A DNA stretch of 64,000 nt. It comes from Sulfurimicrobium sp963741495 (lineage in GTDB: Bacteria > Pseudomonadota > Gammaproteobacteria > Burkholderiales > Sulfuricellaceae). Location of the stretch: NCBI GenBank assembly GCA_963741495.1, contig CAVUID010000014.1, positions 1-64,000 of the forward strand, in the 5' to 3' direction. Positions 35,644-44,508 of the stretch are shown one piece after another; position 1 is the stretch's first letter, and each line of letters opens with the position of its first letter. A program made the position numbers and the translations under genes. The notes beneath the pieces are model-generated. The model searched no databases and had not been told where the DNA came from. It saw nothing but the letters and a program-made list of their open reading frames with translations.

Positions 35644-36173
35644 AGCACCTTTCTGTCATGATGCTGCTCGCTGCATGGGCGCTGGGGTCCTCTCCCGCCT
35701 TTGCGGAGAATGCCCTGGGCCGGCTTTTTTATACGTCAGAACAGCGCGCCCGGATGGATGTGGCACGGCGGCATGAGCGCAGCGTCAGGATCGACGAGGT
35801 GGAAAACGTGCCGCAATCCACCAATATCCTGCTCAATGGATTTATTACCCGCAGCGATGGAAAATCCACGCTATGGATCAACAATCGCATCCAGAGCGGA
35901 GATTCACCGGTCGCTGCCGTGGGCAAGGGAGGAGAAGTCAGCGTTGTTACGCCGGATGCGCAGCGGACCATCCGGCTCAAAGTCGGGCAAAGCATCGACA
36001 TGAGCAGCGGTGAGGTAGAGGAAGTGTATCGCCGCACGCCGCCTGCGACTATGCCCGAAAAAGAACGACCCTCCGCTCTCACTTCGCCCGGCGCAGAAAA
36101 GTTGCCAGTATCGTCTGGTCGCAAGGACGATGCCCCCGTCGATATTGAGGGTGAGATTCCCTCTCCGCGCTAG
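35640..36173 (+). CDS. MshK/PilP-like periplasmic protein
   Basis: The 177-residue protein has a signal peptide (about residues 1-23, cleavage after SPAFA), then a region resembling MshK with NILLNGFITRSDGKSTLWIN, and a proline-rich charged tail. MshK-like proteins connect the inner-membrane complex to the secretin. Its place directly after mshI- and mshJ-like genes supports the role. Confidence 0.62.
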   Translation: MKHLSVMMLLAAWALGSSPAFAENALGRLFYTSEQRARMDVARRHERSVRIDEVENVPQSTNILLNGFITRSDGKSTLWINNRIQSGDSPVAAVGKGGEVSVVTPDAQRTIRLKVGQSIDMSSGEVEEVYRRTPPATMPEKERPSALTSPGAEKLPVSSGRKDDAPVDIEGEIPSPR

Positions 36174-36182
36174 GACGGCGCC

Positions 36183-37537
36183 ATGCCTGCTCTCCAGAAC
36201 AAATATTTTCTCCTCGTGCATAACCAGCGCGGCGCGGCATTGATGCTGCTCTTGCTGCTGGTCAGCGTGGGGGCGCTGGCGGTGTTCGTGATCGGGCTGA
36301 ATAGGGCGACGCAGCAACTGGAGCGGGACAGGATTACCAATTGCGCTGGCGAGGGCGAAGGAGGCCTTGATTGGATATGCGCTGCGAGGTGATGATGCTG
36401 CTACACCTAGCCGCCCGGCTGTTTTCCCTTGCCCGGATATGCATGTCCCGACTGACCCGACCCACCCGGCCAATGATCCTATGTACGGCACCTCTAGCAC
36501 TCCATGTAGTGACGGCGCAATTGGACGTTTTCCTTGGCGGTCTCTGAAAATGCACGAACTGCTGGATGGCAGCGGCACACCCATCTGGTACGCTCAGTCA
36601 GGAAATTTTCGCAGTTCGCTCAGTATTATCAACAGCGATTCCAAAGGAACCTTGCAGGTTCGCGCGCTGGATGGCACTACGCTGCTGACGCAGCAAGGCT
36701 CCGAAGCCACTGCAATCCTGTTTGCTCCTGGCGAGACGCTGGCCGGTCAGGCAAGGGGAAGCGCGGCAGAAAAAACCACTGCCTCAAATTATCTCGAAGC
36801 TGTCGGCAGTATCAATAACGCAACAGGCGTGGCCATCACGGGCAACTGCAATGTGCTGAACCAGGGAGCTGCAGCGCAAACCAATTGCCCGACTTTTGTG
36901 GCCGGGAGCAAATCCGATACATTCAATGATCGCTTGATGATTGTGGCGCCCATGGACTTTCTGCCTATCGTAGAGAAGCGGGTCGCGAAAATCGCCGAGG
37001 CTGCGCTGACCGGATATTTTACCACTTGCGGTTATTATCCGCGCCCTGCACTGTTTTCCAATATTAATTGCCTGCCGGGAGGCAGCGTGATCAATTGCAA
37101 GCCTGACCCAATTGTTACGCAAGGGCGTTTCCCCTACTATGCGAGGACAGGTGGCAATCCAATCACTGACTGGGTCAATCTGCCCTTATGGTTCCTGGGC
37201 AACCGTATGGGATCGGGTCATCTATTATGCTGTAGCACCCGGTTATGTACGTGGTGCAGCAAGCCAGTCCTGCCCCGGAAATTGCCTGACCGTTGATGGG
37301 GATACACTAATTAGAAGATTGGTCGTGATGCCGGGTAATGCAACCAATGCCGGCAACCCGCGCCCGTCAATTTCACCGGCGGATTACCTTGGGAATGCCG
37401 AGAATACCAATTTGGACGATACTTTTATCACTCCGACAGTGGCTACCCTCGATCAGATGTTGAAGCATCCCCGTTCAGGAATGGTAACCGACTCTTCAGC
37501 TTTTACACCGTTAGCACCGAATTCAATGTGTGATTAG
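36183..37537 (+). pseudogene. Pilus-cluster membrane-anchored exported protein, two frameshifts
   Basis: Three overlapping frames join into one product of about 450 residues if one T is dropped at 36341-36342 and one C at 37183-37185. The N-terminus (NQRGAALMLLLLLVSVGALA) is a single hydrophobic segment like those of PilX/GspK-type minor pilins but lacks a clear GF/E prepilin site. It is followed by ALARAKEALIGYAL, a motif often seen after such helices, and a cysteine-rich exported domain. The function is unknown. Position between the mshK-like gene and a prepilin gene suggests a minor pilus component. Real decay cannot be excluded, but both breaks are in short homopolymers. Confidence 0.6.
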
Positions 37538-38348
37538 ATGAATATCTGGTACTTAAAAAAACGACGCACTTCTCGCTTTTATCTGCAGAAAGGGTTTTCA
37601 CTGATCGAACTGGCCATCGTGCTGGTGGTGGTGGCCTTGCTCCTGGGCGGGCTGCTGGTGCCGCTGACGATGCAGATCGAGCAGCAGAAAATACGGGAAA
37701 CGCAAAAATCGATGGAGGAGATCAAGGATGCGCTGGTTGGGTTTGCACTGGCTAATGGCCGATTTCCATGTCCAGCAAGCCCAGCTATTCCTACAGGGCA
37801 AGTAAATGCAGGGGTGGAAAGCTCTTACATGTGCAAGCCCTAACAATTTTGGTGTTTTGCCTTGGGTAACGCTTGGGGTTCGAGAGGGTGATGCATGGGG
37901 GCGACCTATACGTATTATGTTACCCCTAATTTTGCGGACCCAATTGCAGCAAACACAGTTACGCCTCCTTCAACTCGTGTTGACACCCCGCTAAGTTCTT
38001 CATTTGCATTGTGTTCAACTGCGAATGGCAGTGTTAGGAATTCAACTGCTTCTGGAGCACAATAATATCGCATCCAATGTGCCAATTATTCTTGTTTCTC
38101 ATGGGAAAAATGGTTATGGCGGGTATCAGGAACTAACAGGGATTAAAATCTCAATCAGTAGCGCGGGTGGAGATGAAACTGAAAATGCCAATGCAGATAA
38201 TATCTTTGTAAGTAGAACTCAAACTGCCGTGCCCGACTCTCCGTGTAATGATACGGGCTCCCCTTTATGCGAATTCGACGATCTCGTCACCTGGCTTTCC
38301 CCCAACATCCTGTTCAACCGCATGGTGGCGGCAGGGCGTTTGCCCTGA
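37538..38348 (+). pseudogene. Type IV prepilin-like protein, three frameshifts
   Basis: The N-terminus carries a classic type IV prepilin leader and helix (KGFSLIELAIVLVVVALLLG), so it should be processed by a prepilin peptidase. The frame breaks near 37826-37830, 37908-37913 and 38060-38064. Joining the pieces gives about 269 residues, with LPWVTLGVREGDAWGR, VPIILVSHGKNGYGGYQ and the C-terminal LVTWLSPNILFNRMVAAG conserved throughout. It is the last gene of the pilus cluster. No short major pilin of MshA type is seen nearby. The evenly preserved coding potential favours sequence error over long decay. Confidence 0.65.
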
Positions 38349-38380
38349 TTCTGTGTTTGGCTGATTGCGTGCAATTGTGA

Positions 38381-38400
38381 TGTGCTACTTATGTGCTACA
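38381..38400 (+). promoter_or_regulatory. Direct repeat upstream of mazE-like gene, possible operator
   Basis: TGTGCTAC occurs at 38381-38388 and again at 38392-38399, one helical turn apart, about 40 bases before the antitoxin start. Toxin-antitoxin operons are usually autoregulated, so this could be the binding site. It is a by-eye call. Confidence 0.3.
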
Positions 38401-38438
38401 TTGTGTCGGGTAGACAATTCAGACAAGGAGAGTGTGCC

Positions 38439-38711
38439 GTGATTACCGTGAATATTCGCAAGCAGGGAGGGGCTGCCATCATGACTATCCCCGCCGATGT
38501 GCTCAAGGTGCTGAATGTCGAGGTTGGCACGACACTGGAACTGGATGTGAGCGATGGGGCTTTCGTGGCTCGTCCTGTGCGCAAGACGCAACACAAGCAC
38601 TATTCCCTGGCTGAGTTGATGCGTGGGGTGACGCCGGAAATGATGACCCAGCTTAACGCGGAAACAGAATGGGCGCGCGAGGGGGATTCCGTTGGGCGCG
38701 AGCTGGCATGA
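38439..38711 (+). CDS. MazE/AbrB-type antitoxin
   Basis: The 90-residue protein has an N-terminal SpoVT/AbrB DNA-binding fold (VNIRKQGGAAIMTIPADVLK) and a flexible acidic C-terminus likely to bind the toxin. The GTG at 38439 is chosen because AAGGAG lies eight bases upstream. An upstream ATG in the same frame lacks a ribosome binding site and would cut into the promoter. Its stop overlaps the start of the MazF-like gene. Confidence 0.85.
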   Translation: MITVNIRKQGGAAIMTIPADVLKVLNVEVGTTLELDVSDGAFVARPVRKTQHKHYSLAELMRGVTPEMMTQLNAETEWAREGDSVGRELA

Positions 38712-39071
38712 TCAGACGTCGGATACCGCAGGCGGGAGACGTGTACTGGATTGACCCGAATCCCGTGGCTGGACGTGAAATGAAAAACCGCCACCGTTTT
38801 GCGGTGATTTCACCAAAGGAAATCAATGCACTGGGTATCGCCATCACGGTGCCGGTAACGAGCGGTGGAGCTTTCGCCCGTGAAACAGGGCTAACTGTTT
38901 GCATTAGCTGGGCACGACACAACCGGTGTGGCGGTCTGCAATCAGGTCCGGTCGTTCGATATTGAGGCGAGAGTGCGCGCCGGTACGGCTGCTTACGTGG
39001 AAACGCTGGATGCCGAAATCATTGGAGAGATCATTTCCAGGGTGGTCAGCGTGATTGACCCGGCCAGCTAA
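38708..39071 (+). pseudogene. MazF/PemK-type mRNA interferase, single-base frameshift
   Basis: The N-terminal half reads IPQAGDVYWIDPNPVAGREM, the start of the PemK/MazF fold, with VPVTSGG following. The frame breaks at the TTT of 38898-38900. Dropping one T restores ALAGHDTTGVAVCNQVRSFD, a hallmark of the family, to a TAA at 39069 and 120 residues in all. If the break is real the toxin is inactive, which a cell carrying the antitoxin could tolerate. If not, this is an ordinary endoribonuclease toxin. It overlaps the antitoxin gene by four bases. Confidence 0.8.
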
Positions 39072-39074
39072 CGC

Positions 39075-40415
39075 TTATTCCCCCGCCACCGTCATCTGTC
39101 CCACCAGAATCGAGCCGCACTGTCTTGCCCCGCGCACCAGCACATCGTTGCCCACGGCCACGATGTTGCGGAACATGTCCTTGAGGTTGCCGGCGATGGT
39201 GATTTCTTCCACCGGGTACTGGATTTTTCCGCCCTCCACCCAGAAACCCGCAGCGCCGCGCGAATAGTCGCCGGTAACGGGGTTCACGCCCTGGCCCAGC
39301 AGTTCGGTGACCAGCAGGCCGCGATCCATGGTCTTGAGCAGGGCGGCGAAGTCCTGGCCGGTGTCGGCCAGGATCAGGTTGTGGCTGCCGCCGGCGTTGC
39401 CGGTGCTGGTCATGCCGAGCTTGCGCGCCGAATAGCTGGAGAGGAAGTAACCCTGCACCACGCCGTTTTTGATCACGTCGCGGCTTTGCGTGGCGATGCC
39501 TTCGTTGTCGAAGGGGCTGCTGGCCAGGCCTTTAGGCAGATGGGGGAGTTCCTGCAACTGGATGAAGGGGGCGAAGATTTCCTTGCCCAGGCTGTCGAGC
39601 AGGAATGAGGATTTGCGGTACAGGCTGCCGCCGCTGACCGCGCCGACAAAGCTGCCGATCAGGCCGGAAGCGAGGGATGCTTCGAACAGCACCGGGACCT
39701 GCATGGTCTTGAGCTTGCGCGCATCGAGGCGGCGCACGGTGCGCTCGCCGGCCATGCGACCCACTGCGGCAGTGCTATCCAGGTCGGCAGCTGCACGCGC
39801 GGTGGTGTACCAGTAGTCGCGCTGCATGCCGTGGTCTGATTCTGCCACCACCGCGCAACTGATGCCCTGGCGTGTGGTCGGGTAGCCGCCAATGAAGCCG
39901 AGGCTGTTGGCGTACACGAACAGGGATTCGTGGGTGGAAACCGAAGCGCCTTCCGAATTGTTGATGCGCTGGTCCACGCCCAGCGCTGCCGTTTCGCATT
40001 CCTGCGCCAGTACGATGGCTTGCTCCACCGGCAGTTCCCAGGGGTGGTAGAGATCGAGCTCGGGGATTTGTTTTGCCAGCAGCGCTTCGTCGGCCAGGCC
40101 GGCAAAGTCGTCGCTGGCGGTGTGTTTGGCGATGCTGCAGGCCGCCTTGACCGTATCGCGGATGGCGTCCGGCGACATGTCGGAAGTGCTGGCATGGCCG
40201 CGCCGCTGGCCGAAATAGACCGTGACGCCCAGACCCTTGTCGCGGTTGTACTCGATGGTCTCCACTTCATTGCGGCGCACGGTCACGTTCTGGCCGAAGC
40301 CTTGCGAGACTTCGGCCTCGCAGGCGCTGGCGCCGGCTTTTTTGGCCTGATTCAGAATATCCTGGGAAATCTGCTGGAGGGTATCGAAAGAATGGGTAAA
40401 GCGGGAATCCTGCAC
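39075..40415 (-). CDS. pmbA: Metalloprotease-related protein PmbA/TldE
   Basis: PmbA (TldE) is the partner of TldD in a protease that processes small peptides and has been linked to antitoxin degradation. The protein has RRNEVETIEYNRDKGLGVTV near its N-terminus and NNEGASVSTHESL and LTVTELLGQGVNPVTGDYSRG-type segments further on. The open frame continues far upstream, but the GTG at 40415 with GAGG six bases before it gives 446 residues, the usual size. It is divergent from darP, as in many proteobacteria. Confidence 0.93.
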   Translation of the reverse strand: MQDSRFTHSFDTLQQISQDILNQAKKAGASACEAEVSQGFGQNVTVRRNEVETIEYNRDKGLGVTVYFGQRRGHASTSDMSPDAIRDTVKAACSIAKHTASDDFAGLADEALLAKQIPELDLYHPWELPVEQAIVLAQECETAALGVDQRINNSEGASVSTHESLFVYANSLGFIGGYPTTRQGISCAVVAESDHGMQRDYWYTTARAAADLDSTAAVGRMAGERTVRRLDARKLKTMQVPVLFEASLASGLIGSFVGAVSGGSLYRKSSFLLDSLGKEIFAPFIQLQELPHLPKGLASSPFDNEGIATQSRDVIKNGVVQGYFLSSYSARKLGMTSTGNAGGSHNLILADTGQDFAALLKTMDRGLLVTELLGQGVNPVTGDYSRGAAGFWVEGGKIQYPVEEITIAGNLKDMFRNIVAVGNDVLVRGARQCGSILVGQMTVAGE

Positions 40416-40448
40416 GGTGACCTCAGTGGTATGGTTTCGCGTCAGCGA

Positions 40449-40496
40449 CACCCTGCCCCCCTCTCCCTCCGGGGGAGGGCAGGGGTGGGGGGTAAC
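40449..40496. repeat. GC-rich palindromic intergenic repeat
   Basis: The sequence CCCTGCCCCCCTCTCCCTCC is followed at once by its near complement GGGGGAGGGCAGGGGTGGGG. It can form a strong hairpin in the divergent spacer between pmbA and darP. Repeats of this composition are scattered in many proteobacterial genomes, but only one copy was recognised in this window. Confidence 0.6.
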
Positions 40497-40559
40497 AACG
40501 CGGCTGAAAGCGGGCTGAAATGCGGTTATGATAACAACTTTAATCAGCGAAGCGAAACC

Positions 40560-41120
40560 ATGCAGGATAGCGATCAGACGGAACAGGAAGAAACCAGCCG
40601 CTCCCAGCGCAAGCGCGATGTGGAAGCCTTGCAGGATATCGGCGAAAGACTGGTGACCCTGAACGCTTCCCAGCTCGGGCAGCTTGATCTTCCCGACAAT
40701 CTGCGTGATGCGGTGAAGGAGGCAAAGCGCCTCACGGCCAACGGCGCCATCCGTCGCCAGAAGCAATACATCGGCAAGCTCATGCGCAACATCGACCCGA
40801 CAGCGATCGTGGCCAAATTTGCCGAATGGGACGGTTCCAGTCGCGAGCAGGCGGCCAAGTTCCATCAGCTGGAGCGCTGGCGCGACAGGCTGCTGGCGGA
40901 CGACAAGGTTATCAGCGAACTGGTGCTGGCGCATCCTCGCGTCGATGTGCAGCGCATGCGCACGCTGATCCGCAACGCGCACAAGGAACTGGCCGCCGGC
41001 AAGCCACCGAAAAGCAGCCGTGAACTGTTCAAGGAATTACGCCTGCTGATGCTCGTGAATGCTGCGCCGACGCATGATGCGAATGGTGAAGACGAAAACC
41101 CAACCTATCAGGAAGATTGA
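40560..41120 (+). CDS. darP: Ribosome-associated protein DarP (YjgA, DUF615)
   Basis: The 186-residue protein belongs to DUF615 (YjgA/DarP), which promotes late 50S subunit assembly. Characteristic stretches are SRSQRKRDVEALQDIGERLV and RRQKQYIGKLMRNID. The ATG at 40560 gives the family length. The frame is open upstream, but that region is the antisense of pmbA. The stop lies two bases before the argJ start codon. Confidence 0.92.
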   Translation: MQDSDQTEQEETSRSQRKRDVEALQDIGERLVTLNASQLGQLDLPDNLRDAVKEAKRLTANGAIRRQKQYIGKLMRNIDPTAIVAKFAEWDGSSREQAAKFHQLERWRDRLLADDKVISELVLAHPRVDVQRMRTLIRNAHKELAAGKPPKSSRELFKELRLLMLVNAAPTHDANGEDENPTYQED

Positions 41121-41122
41121 CC

Positions 41123-42352
41123 ATGCCCGTGAATCTGGCACCGCTTGAAGCGGACAAACTGTTGCCCGTGCAGGGCGTTACTCTCGGCATCGCCGAAGCC
41201 GGCATCAAGAAAGCGGGCCGCAAGGATCTTCTGGTCATGCGCCTGGGTGATCATGCTCGCGTGGCCGGGGTATTTACCCTGAACCGTTTCTGCGCCGCGC
41301 CGGTAACCCTGTGCCGGCAGCATCTGGCTGGCGGCAAGACCATCCGTGCGCTGGTGGTGAATACCGGCAATGCCAATGCGGGAACGGGTGAGGAGGGTAT
41401 GAAGCGTGCCCGCCAGACCTGCACCGAAGTGGCGCGACTATTGCAGTGTGGCGATGATCAGGTGCTGCCTTTTTCCACCGGCGTAATTCTGGAGCCGCTA
41501 CCGGTGGACAAAATCATCGCCGGCCTGCCCGCTGCGGTGGCAAACCTGAAGGAAGCCAACTGGTTCGATGCCGCGCATGCCATCATGACCACCGACATCC
41601 AGCCCAAGGCCTTGTCGAAACAGATTGCGCTGGGCGGCAAGACGGTGACCATCACCGGCATTGCCAAGGGCTCCGGCATGATCCACCCCAATATGGCGAC
41701 CATGCTGGGCTACGTCGCCACCGATGCGGCCATCAGTCAGCCATTGCTGGACGGGCTGGTGAAGCACGCCGCCGACCAGTCTTTCAACTGCATCACGGTG
41801 GACGGTGACACTTCCACCAACGACTCCTTCATTCTCATCGCCACCGGCGAAGCCGGCGCGGCGGAAATCACGGATACCGCCAGCGCTGAATATGCCGCCC
41901 TGCGCGATGCCATCACCGAGGTCTCGCAGGTACTGGCCCAGGCCATCGTGCGCGACGGCGAGGGCGCGACCAAGTTCATGACCATTGCGGTGGAAGGCGG
42001 CGCCAGCACCGCCGAATGCCGTCAGGTGGCTTACGCTATCGCGCATTCGCCGCTGGTGAAAACTGCCTTCTTTGCCTCTGATCCCAACCTGGGGCGAATT
42101 CTAGCCGCGATTGGTTACGCGGGTATTGCCGACCTGGATGTGGACAAGATCCGGCTTTATCTGGGCGATGTGCTGGTGGCGGAAAAGGGCGGACGCGCGG
42201 CCAGCTATCAGGAACAGGACGGTCAGCGCGTGATGAAGGCGCCGGAGATCACCGTGCGCGTTCAGCTCGGGCGCGGCGCAGCTGCGGCTATGGTCTGGAC
42301 CTGCGATTTTTCCTACGACTACGTGAAGATCAACGCCGAATATCGCAGTTGA
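41123..42352 (+). CDS. argJ: Bifunctional ornithine acetyltransferase/N-acetylglutamate synthase ArgJ
   Basis: ArgJ recycles the acetyl group from N-acetylornithine to glutamate in arginine synthesis. It self-cleaves at the conserved threonine in HPNMATMLGYVATDA, and the precursor here is 409 residues. KGSGMIHP and the C-terminal FASDPNLGRILAAIGYAG are family signatures. The ATG at 41123 behind GGAAGA is preferred over a TTG two codons earlier. A palindromic repeat follows the stop. Confidence 0.95.
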   Translation: MPVNLAPLEADKLLPVQGVTLGIAEAGIKKAGRKDLLVMRLGDHARVAGVFTLNRFCAAPVTLCRQHLAGGKTIRALVVNTGNANAGTGEEGMKRARQTCTEVARLLQCGDDQVLPFSTGVILEPLPVDKIIAGLPAAVANLKEANWFDAAHAIMTTDIQPKALSKQIALGGKTVTITGIAKGSGMIHPNMATMLGYVATDAAISQPLLDGLVKHAADQSFNCITVDGDTSTNDSFILIATGEAGAAEITDTASAEYAALRDAITEVSQVLAQAIVRDGEGATKFMTIAVEGGASTAECRQVAYAIAHSPLVKTAFFASDPNLGRILAAIGYAGIADLDVDKIRLYLGDVLVAEKGGRAASYQEQDGQRVMKAPEITVRVQLGRGAAAAMVWTCDFSYDYVKINAEYRS

Positions 42353-42353
42353 T

Positions 42354-42419
42354 GTCATTGCGAGCGTAGCGAAGCAATCTGTACTTAAAGCAGAATTGCT
42401 TCGCTACGCTCGCAATGAC
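42354..42419. repeat. Perfect-ended palindromic repeat, family R2
   Basis: GTCATTGCGAGCGTAGCGAA and its reverse complement TTCGCTACGCTCGCAATGAC flank a 26-base centre, in which GCAATCT also pairs with AGAATTGC. It lies two bases after argJ and before the convergent YaiI-like gene, and could serve as a bidirectional transcript end. A diverged relative (GCGAAGCAATC...GATTGCTTCGC) is at 59750-59791 after dsrA. Confidence 0.8.
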
Positions 42420-42424
42420 GGGGC

Positions 42425-42876
42425 TTATGGAATGGCTCGCTTCGCCAGAAATTTGTCCAGCTGATTGGCAAACGCAGTGCGGTCGCTCTGGCTGAAGCTT
42501 GCCGGGCCGCCAGTCTCCACGCCGCTGTTGCGCAACTGCTCCATGAAATTGCGCATGCTCAGGTACTCCCGGATATTGTCCGGGGTATAGAATTCCCCCC
42601 TCGGGTTCAGCGCATGCCCGCCTCGCTCAATGATATTGGCGGCGAGCGGGATATCCGCCGTAATCACCAGATCGCCGGATTCGATTTGCTGGACGATCTG
42701 GTCGTCGGCCACGTCGAAACCGGATGGCACCTGAATGGCCTTGATAAAGGCGAGGGTGGCGTGCGTATCAACTGATTCGCCACCAGGGTAACGGTGATTT
42801 TGGCCCGTTCCGCAACGCGGAACAGGATTTCCTTGATGGTGTTGGGGCAGGCGTCTGCATCGACCCAGATCTGCAT
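42425..42876 (-). pseudogene. YaiI/YqxD-family protein (UPF0178, DUF188), frameshift
   Basis: The N-terminus MQIWVDADACPNTIKEILF and the downstream VADDQIVQQIESGDLVITAD and ALNPRGEFYT are typical of the DUF188 family, which has a PIN-like fold of unknown function. The two parts are in different frames. One base appears to be missing near 42749-42752, and adding it gives about 150 residues, the family length. It is the first gene of an accessory block between argJ and the DUF815 gene. Confidence 0.8.
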
Positions 42877-42912
42877 GGAATAACCCTGATTGAGTGGAAA
42901 GAAGAATGTGGT

Positions 42913-43311
42913 TTACACATGGGGAAAATCCGGATTGTGGGCGACCTCCCAGAGAAACCCGTCTGGGTCGGTGAAGTAGCCGGAGTAGCCGCCCCAATCG
43001 GTTGGCTGACCGGATTTGACCACTGTTGCGCCGAAGCCAGCCACATGCTCAAGCAATGCGTCCACTTCTGCTGGCGATCGCACATTGTGTGCCAGGGAAA
43101 TCCCCCGGAAGCCCGACCCTTCAGGCGAAAGCCCGGCGTCAGCTGCCAGGTTCTCGCGTGGCCACAGCGCCAGCCAGGTTTGCCCCAGCTCGAAAAAAGT
43201 GATGGATGGCGGCGTTTTGAGTCGAGGCAGCCCCAGGCATTCCTGATAGAAGCGGGTGGCTCTTTCAAGGTCGGCTACGCCAAGTGTGATCAGGCTGATT
43301 CTCGGTTCCAT
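42913..43311 (-). CDS. VOC-family (glyoxalase/dioxygenase-like) protein
   Basis: The 132-residue protein has the paired beta-alpha-beta-beta-beta modules of the vicinal-oxygen-chelate fold, with ISLITLGVADLERATRFY at the N-terminus and GYFTDPDGFLWEVAHNPDF at the C-terminus, where the glutamate would bind metal. The substrate cannot be told. It lies upstream of the YaiI-like gene on the same strand. Confidence 0.85.
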   Translation of the reverse strand: MEPRISLITLGVADLERATRFYQECLGLPRLKTPPSITFFELGQTWLALWPRENLAADAGLSPEGSGFRGISLAHNVRSPAEVDALLEHVAGFGATVVKSGQPTDWGGYSGYFTDPDGFLWEVAHNPDFPHV

Positions 43312-43389
43312 GGGGTTGTCCTGGCGCGGATTGAACCTGCAGGCGCCGCTTGCAGGTGATCAGGTTGGCAAAGACCTTTTGCGGCGCTC

Positions 43390-44364
43390 TTATTGTCCAC
43401 CATACAAGCGATCAGCATTCTTATAAGCCACTTTTGCAGCTGTTTCGGGACTTAAATGCGCGAGTAGCCCTTTGCGAATGATCCCGACTACCATTTCATA
43501 TTCGCTCCAGGACTCGACGTCATCGATCCCAACTGTGAAGCGATCGGAGAAGTCTTCAATCACCTTGCGCCAATCGTCCTGCTGAAACCCATCTGCCGTG
43601 AAGATGACCACGGTCGGCGTGTGGTATCGATGTTTCCCCGGTCGAGAAGAGAGGTCGCAATACACATTGGCAAACTTCGTCATGATGGCGCGAATATCGT
43701 TCGCCGTCGATGTTTTGCCGCAATGTGCCAGTTTTACCGGAACACTCGGGTAGGCTGTGAGGGTGCGTTCTAACTGCTCGACCGTATCCGGGTCCCATTC
43801 GATATGGATGTCTACGGGAGCCTCGTATTTCCGGGCCAAATCAAAGACAGCCTTGAAAGTGGGGGAATCGACAGGCAGTTTGCGGCGCAAACCTGGTTTA
43901 TCGGGGGCTGTATAGAGCGTGTTGACGTGCAACTCGCCAATACCCTTGAATCGCCCGTCCTTAAGCCCCGCCTCGATTTGGGACAACATTTCTGCTGCGG
44001 CCGGATGACTGGGGTTCTCGAAAGGCGCCGCACCATGCTTGGCATAGATGTTGACGGATTCTCGCTGACCGCCATATAACTTCAAGCGTTGTTTCATCAC
44101 TTTATGGAATCTTGCCATTCGAGCATCAGGCGCCATATATCCTGCACCCCCAGTCCATTTAATCTTAAGGCTGTCCATCGCTTTCAATAGCGCATCTGGT
44201 TCCATAAAGATTGGAATGACATGAAAATGCGCATCGGAAATTGGAAGTTCCATCGCCTTTTCGACTCCCAACGCAGGCGCGTTGTCTGCTTCGCTACCAT
44301 AGACTGTTACCTGATAGAGCAACATCAGTGTGGTAGCCGCCGCGAACAGAAAGGAATGTTTCAT
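43390..44364 (-). CDS. Exported amidohydrolase-2 family protein
   Basis: The 324-residue protein has a signal peptide (about residues 1-23, ending TVYGS) and a TIM-barrel metal-dependent hydrolase fold. Likely metal residues are in ISDAHFHVIP (the HxH pair), PVDIHIEWDPD and VKLAHCGKTS. An AGGAGG ribosome binding site lies seven bases before the ATG. Periplasmic location is predicted. Amidohydrolase-2 proteins include decarboxylases and lactonases; the substrate here is unknown. A small membrane protein gene lies just upstream on the same strand. Confidence 0.82.
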   Translation of the reverse strand: MKHSFLFAAATTLMLLYQVTVYGSEADNAPALGVEKAMELPISDAHFHVIPIFMEPDALLKAMDSLKIKWTGGAGYMAPDARMARFHKVMKQRLKLYGGQRESVNIYAKHGAAPFENPSHPAAAEMLSQIEAGLKDGRFKGIGELHVNTLYTAPDKPGLRRKLPVDSPTFKAVFDLARKYEAPVDIHIEWDPDTVEQLERTLTAYPSVPVKLAHCGKTSTANDIRAIMTKFANVYCDLSSRPGKHRYHTPTVVIFTADGFQQDDWRKVIEDFSDRFTVGIDDVESWSEYEMVVGIIRKGLLAHLSPETAAKVAYKNADRLYGGQ

Positions 44365-44508
44365 AAGTCATCCTCCTTTGATTTTGATTCATCATAGAGT
44401 GAATTAAGTCATACGATATAAGGGGGCTACAGTTCAAAATCAGCGGATGGCAAAAAGCGTAGCTGGAATGACTTGTTAAGCGACATTCGCAGCCGCCCCC
44501 CGCACTGC

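Noticed and set aside
39930..40559. Upstream extension of darP
   Set aside because: It is the antisense of pmbA and has no family similarity. The ATG at 40560 fits the DUF615 length.
40416..40982. Upstream extension of pmbA on the minus strand
   Set aside because: It runs antisense through darP and a palindromic repeat. The GTG at 40415 with a good ribosome binding site gives the normal length.
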